Of a stretch of DNA of 64,000 nt, positions 57,333 to 64,000 are shown one piece after another (the stretch's first letter is position 1; every line of letters begins with the position of its first letter). The translations under genes were made by a program, and so were the position numbers. The notes under the pieces were generated by a model. It was given only the letters and a program-made list of their open reading frames with translations. It was not told where the DNA came from and did not search any database. Source of the DNA: Gautieria morchelliformis (lineage: Eukaryota > Basidiomycota > Agaricomycetes > Gomphales > Gomphaceae); assembly GCA_015179125.1 (NCBI GenBank), contig WHVA01000191.1, forward strand, positions 62,001 through 126,000. The letters are read 5' to 3'.

Positions 57333-57815
57333 ATGCAATTGGCCCTGGACTCCGAGCATACATTCTTTTGCCATCAGACTGCATTCAGGAATACTTGTGA
57401 CCTTCCACTTGCAGCTGATATATATATATACATTCTTTTGTCGTTAGATTAGAGCCAGGCAGCAAGGCAGTGGGATTAAGCACGACATTGGAATACTTGC
57501 GTCTGGGAGTCTTTCACCCTGCTACGAAACAGCATACACCCAATAACATTGTGAGGGGTATATACAGGGTTATCCACTGTTCACATGTGGGAATACCAGA
57601 ACACTTGCTGGGCTGTCCACTCATTTCACTCATGGATTATCCAAATATTATATGTGGTGTTTTTTCCCACAGTGGGTGGTGGGGTTTGGTGGTGGATATG
57701 GGCACCGCGGTGTAAGCATTTAAACTGAGTCCAATTAATCTTGTTGACATGATATTGGAACGACAAAGGTATAGCCCTGCGTGCTGTACTAGGAACCGGC
57801 CCCGACAATTTTCAT
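57333..57815. other. 3' flank of lipase copy 2, no gene
   Basis: The duplicated 3' flank ends near 57455. The rest has no coding signal. Confidence 0.45.
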
Positions 57816-58934
57816 CTAGTGCTCGACAACAAATCCATCGGCCAAGCAATCAAATATGATACGAAGCCATGAGCCCGAACAGTATTCGATCTGGTCAAGT
57901 GGATAGTTTGATTTTCTCGATCGATCAAAGTCAACCACCCGCCATTGGTGCTTGTGGCCGTGATAGGGGCAGACAATACTCTCTTGTGTCGTGGGTGCCG
58001 CCACAATATTTCTCCATGCGATGTCCATATGTTCGACACCGAATCGACCCATGTCGATGTATATTTCATGGACATCCGGCCTATAAAAATAAGGTTCTTT
58101 CAGAGACCGAGTGATACTTACAATGTATCCGACGAACTGGATCGTATCCATTGAACCACCTATAGGTAGATGGTCCCCAAGTCGTTCTAGCACTAGAACT
58201 GAAAGAATGGTCTTCTCGCTGCCATTTGGCACTGGAGACTGGACGGTACGAGTTGACTTGGGGAATGAGACCCGCTTATCTTCAGGTGTATGCCTTAGCT
58301 GTGTTTTCTCATTGACATCTTCCCAGCCAACTATTCTAGTCACCAGGTCACCAGGAGAGCATTCGGCGATTGGCTTGGGGTCCCATCTATGGTTCCAGCT
58401 ATCGTTAGAGTCGCCATCATCCTGGATTTGACTGTTCTCCTCTAGATCCTCTTCCTCCTCGTCGTAATCCGCGTCAGACTCTGCCCAGCCCAAAACCTCG
58501 CTATTTGGATCAATTTCCGTTGTGAAAAAGCCATAACAGCGCGCGATGGCTACTCCCTGGATATGCTCCAGTTCTTCGTAAAACCAGACTTCACGAGCCA
58601 GGTCCTCGGAGCGACGTCGACCAGCGACTTTTATTACAAGGGGTGGAAGAGCGTACTGATCGGCGCCATCTATTCTCAGGGGGTAAACCGACCCCACTCT
58701 GCCATACCCAAGTCGGTCCGAGTCTAAGGAAACACGAAGACAGAGGTTGCCTGGAGGCGGAAGTTTGGAGGGTGGACGAACGGGTGGCAGAGCGCCGACT
58801 ACATTAAGCTCTTCTTCTGGGACTATAAGCGTTTCTGCAGACTTTGAAATGCCTTTAGATAGCGTCGATGGGACATGGACACCGTTGACTTTGATGAGGC
58901 CGTCGATGACAAGAGACGAGAAAGAATTCGATGG
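57816..58934 (-). CDS. Kinase-like protein, 3' part of a gene interrupted by a transposon
   Basis: A protein-kinase-fold gene read on the minus strand from a splice acceptor at 58935 (cacag). It has a glycine-rich loop (LGYGRVGSVYP, about 58710), a lysine (PPLVIKVAGRR), EVWFYEELE (helix C Glu), a catalytic loop VEHMDIAWRN (HxDxxxxN) and VVDFDRS where DFG is expected. An acidic insert (DADYDEEEEDLEENS) sits in the N-lobe. An intron at about 58082-58123 splits FVGYI and PDVHEIYIDMGRFG. It resembles the many short kinase-like proteins of Agaricomycetes. The 5' exons would lie beyond the mariner-type element, ending at 62751, but no start is found there, so the gene is incomplete. Confidence 0.65.
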   Translation of the reverse strand, partial: PSNSFSSLVIDGLIKVNGVHVPSTLSKGISKSAETLIVPEEELNVVGALPPVRPPSKLPPPGNLCLRVSLDSDRLGYGRVGSVYPLRIDGADQYALPPLVIKVAGRRRSEDLAREVWFYEELEHIQGVAIARCYGFFTTEIDPNSEVLGWAESDADYDEEEEDLEENSQIQDDGDSNDSWNHRWDPKPIAECSPGDLVTRIVGWEDVNEKTQLRHTPEDKRVSFPKSTRTVQSPVPNGSEKTILSVLVLERLGDHLPIGGSMDTIQFVGYIVSITRSLKEPYFYRPDVHEIYIDMGRFGVEHMDIAWRNIVAAPTTQESIVCPYHGHKHQWRVVDFDRSRKSNYPLDQIEYCSGSWLRIIFDCLADGFVVEH

Positions 58935-58958
58935 CTGTGAAACGGGTTAGGGCACTTA

Positions 58959-59306
58959 CAGCCGTTTGCAGTCAAGTCTGGACTCCGACGCGCGTCGTAC
59001 TTTTTCAGCCGCTTTATAGCTAAACACACCCCCTTGATTTTTCCTTTACAACTAGACGTTATCTCAGCTAGCTTCCTTAATAAAAAACACTCAGAAAATC
59101 ATCATCTAGCCTCTCACGAAGAGCTTTTAGCTCGGGAGGTCGCCGTTCATTGGGGGCCGCAACCAGGCCTCTTGCGGCCCTTGAGGGATTTTTCCAAAGC
59201 TTCTACGCCATTTCACCACACCGGCCCTTTTAGAAAGTGAAGTCCCGGTCCTGACTGGAGCTATCACGAAGAGTTTTTGCCGGTATCTATTTTCTGGTGA
59301 GTGGAA
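58959..59306 (+). repeat. Left terminal inverted repeat
   Basis: Inverted match to 62387-62721. It has an extra aagtctggact of about 11 bp after cagccgtttgcagtc and a few substitutions. The inner end contains ttctggtgagtggaa, a good splice donor shared by both TIRs. Confidence 0.9.
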
Positions 59307-59369
59307 AGTCCTCTTGAGTGGTTTTCCGGCGTCTCATGCGAGTAAGCTTGTCTAGAATTGCTCTGTCCT

Positions 59370-61091
59370 ATGTTGGGAGCAAAGAGAAAAAAGGGCCGTC
59401 CTGCCAAGGTCCTGGTGAGCCTGAAGAACGTGGGAATGGACACTACGATGTTGCGGCCACAGCCACCGGTGTCGGGACCAGTAGCACGAGCTAGACCACA
59501 ACCGACATGGGAATCTGCTAGGGCATCAGTCACCACAAACACCAACGCTGAAATTCAAGCTGGGGAGGCCTTGTTGTCTTTGCTGCAAGGTGATGGAAAT
59601 GCGAGTTCGGCGAGTGCGATAAGGACGACATTGAAGGGTATAGAGGCCGAGCTGGAAAGTGATGCGAAGGCGATGGACAACGATTCAAAAGAGTTAGACA
59701 GTGATATTATGGAGCTGGGGGCCGAGTCTGTACATGGGTCAATTAATTCATTTGACGAGGATGAGGATGAGTCGGCGGTAGAAGTACCTGGTAAGGGGGT
59801 TTCTCGAACTGACATGAGCGGTTTGCTCATGTCGTATAGTCTGGGATATACCATTCCAGGTGCCAACAGGCCCAAAGACAATCGACACACTCAAGATCAC
59901 GTCTGATGCATCCTGGACAAGCGTACAATACCACATCACAGACAAAATGGATATAGCCATGAAGCGGCTGGATTTGTCTTACAAGCTCAGCACCGAAACA
60001 AAAGATGCACCCGCACGCCTCTTGAACACGCTTGGTCACTGGCTTGAGTTAAAGGACAGGGCAACTGCAGTACATGAGGAACTGCTTCAACAGAAGGTTC
60101 CAAAAGCACACAGCAAGAAACTCAAGGATTTTGAGGTAATTTTATTTGACTTATGGCCTAAAGAGCATGGACAGGAGAAGGTGAAGGGTAAAGCAAAGAC
60201 CAAAGGCGATCACTTGAGCAAGAAGTGCAAGCATGGGAATGATAACAGCGACAGTGATAGAAACAGTACCCATGGGCCGGAGGAAGGCCGCAATGGTTCG
60301 AATCAGGCACATTGGGTGCTTGCTTTACAACAGAAATATACTTGCCAGGAGCATGGTGGGGAATACTGCAAGATTGGCTTTGGCGGTGTCCATAACAAGT
60401 TAAAATCCAGTGATTTGAGCTTGTGGGGTTTGTTGCTTGTGAGTAAATCACACAACTTATTGCAGGGCGAGTTTGATCATTTATTCTAGGAACGAGGCAA
60501 AGCTGACAAGGATTTGGAAGAATTGCCCCTGGCCATTGGGCCGCTGGATGCCCGAGTGCCAGCCCGAGGAAGAGGAAGACCAGCCGCAGCTCCAGCTCCA
60601 GCCCCCCCTCACATGCACCTGATATGGCGCCATACAATCTGCCTCCAGGGGGAGTGCCATATCATTACTGGGCACCACCACCCCCGCCACCATATTATGG
60701 CCACTATCCACAGACCCCACGTTCAGAGCCACGGACCAGTGCACAAACACCACGCACGTGGGAAAGTAACCCAAGTTCCGATCTGGAGGAGATTGAGGAT
60801 CCCACACTCTTCCCCCGTGTCGAAGAATGGCTAGCTAAATTGGAGCAGGGTCCACTCGGTCAAGATGGGCATGTCTTCATGCCACATGCCCTGCCACTCC
60901 GAGGACAAGGCTATATTAGGATCTCACAGCTGGCAGATGGGCTCACCGTCCCTGAGATGCTCACACATTGTCCAGGCCTTGTCGAAGGAACCGCCAAGGT
61001 AATTTTGAAGCAGGCAGCGAAAGAAGTAGCTAAAATACGCAAGCATGAGGCCAACGAGAAACACCGTGCCAAGCGTCGTAGGTATCATTGA
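59370..61091 (+). pseudogene. Cargo gene of the TIR element: AT-hook-like, acidic, SAM-like C-terminus
   Basis: ATG at 59370 gives MLGAKRKKGRPAKVLV, with an AT-hook-like KKGRPAK. An acidic stretch leads through an intron (about 59792-59864) to VWDIPFQVPTGPKTIDTLKI, TSDASWTSVQYHITDKM, LDLSYKLSTETKDAP and a basic region. A Cys/His segment (YTCQEHGGEYCKIGFGGVHN) follows, then an intron (60437-60487), ARGRGRP, a Pro-rich part and a C-terminal helical block (LFPRVEEWLAKLEQGPLG; RISQLADGLTVPEML; GTAKVILKQAAKEVAKI) that resembles a SAM domain. The frame changes by one base at a C7 run at 60602-60608, so this copy is probably broken. I recall similar uncharacterised Agaricomycete proteins but cannot confirm a family. 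Confidence 0.65.
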
Positions 61092-61138
61092 GCGAAGCTT
61101 GCCTTCTTGTTAGAAATACAGTAGATACACTCCTATAC

Positions 61139-62313
61139 CTAATATCCACTATGACTGAACCAGCCTTGTGCATCCTTGGCTGTAATGGACCACACAGCGT
61201 TGTGCAAACGTACATATACATCCGTATCGTCTTGTTGTGTCATGCCTACCCGAACCAAGTCACCATCGCGCCTGAGGTGGGCTTTGATCGCTGAGAATGC
61301 CTCTTCTATAGGATTGTAATCCGGCGAGTACGGTGGTAAGAACTCGTACCGCATACCCCTGTGACAATAAAATCAATACGCGAGCTGCCAAAGTACATAC
61401 GCACATACCGCTCCACTATCATTTCCAAAATATCTGGGCACTTGTGAATCTTGCAGTTATCCATCACAATGACAGAATTGGGTCCCGGATACGGGCTCAT
61501 TTGGTCCAGCAACTGCACAATAAATTGTGTGAAGGTGGCCGAGGTGAATGACCCCTCCAGAATCGTAACATACAGTATCCCGTTGATCGTGAGTGCCGGA
61601 AGAATCGAGTACCTGTACCCATTCAGCTAGTCCCCTCGCACGCCACTAATTGCCATCACTCACCTCTTGCCTCGTACAAAACAAGCCTTCCGCAATGCAC
61701 GCTGACCTCGAATGGCCCATGCCCTCCCTCGGTAAGTTGTCCGACGATCGGCCGCACTTTCATCCACAAATACCAGCTGTTCTCGCGAATACTTACCTAT
61801 CCTTGCCACAAAATCTGCATGCTTGAGTGCACTACGCTCCGCAGCCACCCGTGTGAGCTTTACGCAGTCAGAACAGCGCCTCCAAAGCTCTGCAGAGATA
61901 ACATTTACTCACCTTCTTCATTGAGAAACCCGATGCCCGTAATGATCGCCATATAGTAGCGAGAGATATAGTAACACCATGAATGGTTCGCAAAGCCGCC
62001 CGTAATTCATCCAGATAAGTGTCGCAGTTTTGACGCAAGCACCCATGGAGTAGCTGTAATCCAATAGTGAGCATTAGCCAAGAAATACATTGAAGACGCG
62101 CACCTCAATATCCACTGTCCTCAAGGCCCTCCGCTTCCTCCTCGATCCATAATCGTTGACAACCTCACCGGTTCGATGATGCAAAGCCCGGACGCTTTTG
62201 ATCTTATTAACGCTCACTCCACTGTATGCAGAAACCTCGGCGATAGGGAGTACTGAAAGCATACGAATAATCGCCCAGCATAAGTCCTCAGACACCCGAA
62301 TCCCGTTGGGCAT
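61139..62313 (-). CDS. Tc1/mariner-type DD34E transposase
   Basis: The start at 62313 reads [20 protein letters not shown], followed by a helix-turn-helix region ([18 protein letters not shown]) and a second one ([19 protein letters not shown]). Introns lie at about 62049-62098, 61854-61913, 61622-61670 and 61361-61410. The catalytic domain has [18 protein letters not shown] (first D), [11 protein letters not shown] (second D) and [20 protein letters not shown] (E). After splicing, 34 residues separate the second D and the E (DD34E). It ends WFSHSGY at 61139. No disabling change is seen, so it may be active in trans on both TIRs. Confidence 0.9.
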
Positions 62314-62386
62314 GGTGGGCGGAGCTGCGAAACAACGCAAGGCGTGGGAACACTTAGAGAATGTCACTCGAGCCCATAAACCACGG

Positions 62387-62721
62387 TTCCACTCACCAGA
62401 AAATAGATACCGGCAAAAACTCTTCGTGATAGCTCCAGTCAGGACCGGGACTTCACTTTCTAAAAGGGCCGGTGTGGTGAAATGGCGTAGGAGCTTTGGA
62501 AAAATCCCCCAAGGGCCGCAAGAGGCCTGGTTGCGGCCCCCAATGAACGGCGACCTCCCGAGCTAAAAGCTCTTCGTGAGAGGCTAGATGTTGATTTTCT
62601 GAGTGTTTTTTATTAAGGAAGCTAGCTGAGATAACGTCTAGTTGTAAAGGAAAAATCAGGGGGTGTGTTTAGCTATAAAGCGGCTGAAAAAGTACGACGC
62701 GCGTCGGACTGCAAACGGCTG
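62387..62721 (-). repeat. Right terminal inverted repeat
   Basis: Inverted copy of 58959-59306 with a TA immediately outside at 62722. High similarity over the whole length points to recent movement. Confidence 0.9.
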
Positions 62722-62723
62722 TA

Positions 62724-62870
62724 ATTGTCTCCCCAAATCAACGTGCTTACGACGAACAGTCCTGCCTGCATACGTGCAGAGATTATACTTTCTCACGCCT
62801 ACCACAACATCCAAAAACCAAAATTCCTCATTCTCCTATATACACACTAGCTACGCCACTCCTTAGTGGA
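62724..62870. other. Short host flank between the mariner-type element and the LINE frame
   Basis: On the minus strand, gtaagcacg at 62750 is a good splice donor. With the element and one TA removed, it pairs with the acceptor at 58935 to give a 51-nt intron, so the sequence from 62751 on is likely kinase exon. No start codon with an open frame is found before the LINE frame begins. Confidence 0.45.
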
Positions 62871-63724
62871 TCGCTGACAACAGCCAGCGATAGCACTAGG
62901 CTCCTACGAAAAAGAAGCCTCCAAAAAATCGATGCCGCCGAGCGTCGACCCACAGGTGCCCGCCATGTCACAAAACCGCACGAGGGCAGGAAGACAAGAG
63001 CCGAGTTCTTGGCTGAGCCGAATGTGTCAGTACGAACCAGAGAGCGGGCTAGACAGTTCCTCGACAGGTACGGCTACTACGCAAAGGACGACTCGCTGTC
63101 CGCGGAGCAGCTCAGCTACGCGCTACTATCTCTGGCACACAACGCCAGTGGCAAAACACTGCAGGAGGGCATTAGAGCAGTGGCAGTCCTGATGCTGGAA
63201 GAAGCTGCGATGGGAGTGGGAGCAGCGGTGATGAGGCACGTCGAGAGGAGCCTAGAGCCGGCTCTCACCAAGGTTGGAGCGGCGGTTGACGAAGCAAAGG
63301 AGGCAGCGGAGGTCGCTAAAGCGGCGACAGAAGGGGCTTACAACGTGATAGAACATATCAACAACATGAAAAGACCAAGTGAGCAGGATGGAGGCGACGA
63401 GATAGGGAGGACGTCATACGCAGCCGTGCTCAAAGGTAATGTACCCCTGTCACATCCAAGTAACTTGGCAAGAGCAAAGGCCAGAGCGAGACAAATACTA
63501 ATCGACGGAGACCCGCAAGGGGGACAGAACACGCTTACAGAGTTGACCGAACAGGAACTAGTAGCAAAGACGAACGAAGCTATTGACAATCTGGAGGAAG
63601 ATCACAGCCAGACCAGCATAGCCTTTGTCGGAGCCAAGAAACTAGCAAACGGTGGAATAGTCTTCGACCTAGAAACGGCCGAGGTGGCTAGGTGGATCCA
63701 AATTCAGCGGGACAGCCATGATAA
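62871..63724 (+). pseudogene. Tad-like LINE gag (ORF1) fragment
   Basis: A continuous plus-strand frame encodes a gag-like protein of fungal non-LTR retrotransposons: RTRERARQFLDRYGYYAKDD, LSYALLSLAHNASGKTLQEG, a helical VGAAVDEAKEAAEVAKAA, TSYAAVLKG, LARAKARARQILIDGDPQGG, LTELTEQELVAKTNEAIDNL and FVGAKKLANGGIVFDLETAE. It has no ATG near its start (the first in-frame ATG is at about 63190). At about 63715-63727 the gag text stops and unrelated serine-rich repetitive sequence begins, although the frame stays open. It would bind LINE RNA. No RT region lies in the window. Confidence 0.75.
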
Positions 63725-63726
63725 AA

Positions 63727-64000
63727 GACAGGGCCCTGTCGTTGAAACTACCAACCGGCTCCTGTCAGGGGACACCCTGTTTTCCATTTCGAGTTCCGAC
63801 ACCACACCCAGTTCCGACTCCATTTCCGACTCTGGTTCCGGTTCTGATTCCATCTCCGCCTCCGCTTTTGGAAATGATTCCGCTCCTGGGAGAACTTCCA
63901 CCAGTTCTGTTTGCCTTGCCAGTTCCACTCCAATTTCCAACTTCCACTCTCGGAACAGTGTCGGAAATCAAGCGACTCGCGTAATGGGTGGCATCAAGGG
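63727..64000. mobile_element. Probable end of another DNA transposon with subterminal repeats
   Basis: Directly after the gag break the sequence begins cagggccctgtcgttg, a CAGGG start as in hAT-type ends. It then carries many degenerate copies of ttccgactcc/ttccggttc-like hexa- to decamers (63780-63960), which look like subterminal transposase-binding repeats. The other end lies outside the window, so neither TIR nor target duplication can be checked. Confidence 0.4.

Larger units (their letters stand above)
58959..62721. mobile_element. Tc1/mariner-type element with long TIRs and two genes
   Basis: A 3.76 kb element bounded by TA at 58957-58958 and 62722-62723. Its ends read cagccgtttgcagtc at 58959 and gactgcaaacggctg ending at 62721. 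The inverted repeats extend inward about 348 bp (left, to 59306) and 335 bp (right, from 62387). Inside, a DD34E transposase (minus, from 62313) and a second gene (plus, from 59370) converge, each starting just inside a TIR. Most Tc1/mariner elements have short TIRs and one gene, so long TIRs plus cargo are unusual. Confidence 0.88.

Noticed and set aside
1-64000. tRNA or rRNA genes
   Set aside because: I scanned for B-box-like GGTTCRANTCC and paired stems on both strands and found no convincing cloverleaf; a tRNAscan/Infernal run would settle it.

Overview
The window is nuclear DNA of a filamentous basidiomycete, most likely a mushroom-forming Agaricomycete. The evidence is the dense layout of protein genes cut by many 45-60 bp GT-AG introns (plus two apparent GC-AG introns), several 7-19 nt microexons, a fungal core gene set (TRP-type vacuolar channel, APSES/ankyrin factor, NuA3 scaffold, kinesin-14), and a transposon set typical of that class (Ngaro tyrosine-recombinase retroelement, PIF/Harbinger, Tc1/mariner, a Tad-like LINE). 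There are no bacterial features, and I found no tRNA or rRNA genes.

Layout. (1) 1-11046 is a transposon nest. It holds a decayed Ngaro-type retrotransposon (335-5134, minus) with the diagnostic split direct repeats A1-genes-B1-A2-B2, a gene relic (5750-6365), a 630 bp array of a 9-bp repeat (6723-7352), and a PIF/Harbinger element (7353-11046) with decayed DNA-binding and transposase genes and a smaller TA-flanked element inside it. (2) 11230-53094 is a gene-rich housekeeping block: APN2 AP endonuclease, a DHHC palmitoyltransferase, Mediator MED4, a KAR3-type kinesin-14, ribosomal protein eL37, mitoribosomal ATPase mS29 (DAP3/RSM23), a FAD monooxygenase, a Bye1-like PHD/TFIIS-M/SPOC protein, YVC1, PRP4, an MBP1-like G1/S factor, an extremely intron-rich GH15 hydrolase, a tail-anchored protein, a SUR2-like hydroxylase relic, a hypothetical protein, NTO1 and tubulin cofactor B. 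Many are divergent pairs sharing a short promoter. (3) 54173-57332 holds two tandem secreted class 3 lipases. (4) 57816-64000 is a second transposon zone. A 3.8 kb Tc1/mariner-type element with about 340 bp terminal inverted repeats, a DD34E transposase and a second, convergent cargo gene sits in what looks like an intron of a kinase-like gene. It is followed by a truncated LINE gag-like frame and the probable edge of another DNA transposon.

Themes. Transposon coding regions show repeated CpG-to-TpG/CpA losses at arginine codons, the pattern expected from methylation-linked decay. The host genes show unusual splicing architecture: a 9-nt exon inside the kinesin P-loop, an ATG-only first coding exon followed by 7-nt and 16-nt exons in eL37, and 9-19 nt exons plus two GC-AG introns in the GH15 gene. 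ACGCGT (MCB) sites lie upstream of the kinesin and of the MBP1-like gene.

The best candidate for an under-described system is the two-gene, long-TIR mariner element at 58959-62721. Its cargo protein carries an AT-hook-like motif and a possible SAM-like C-terminus.
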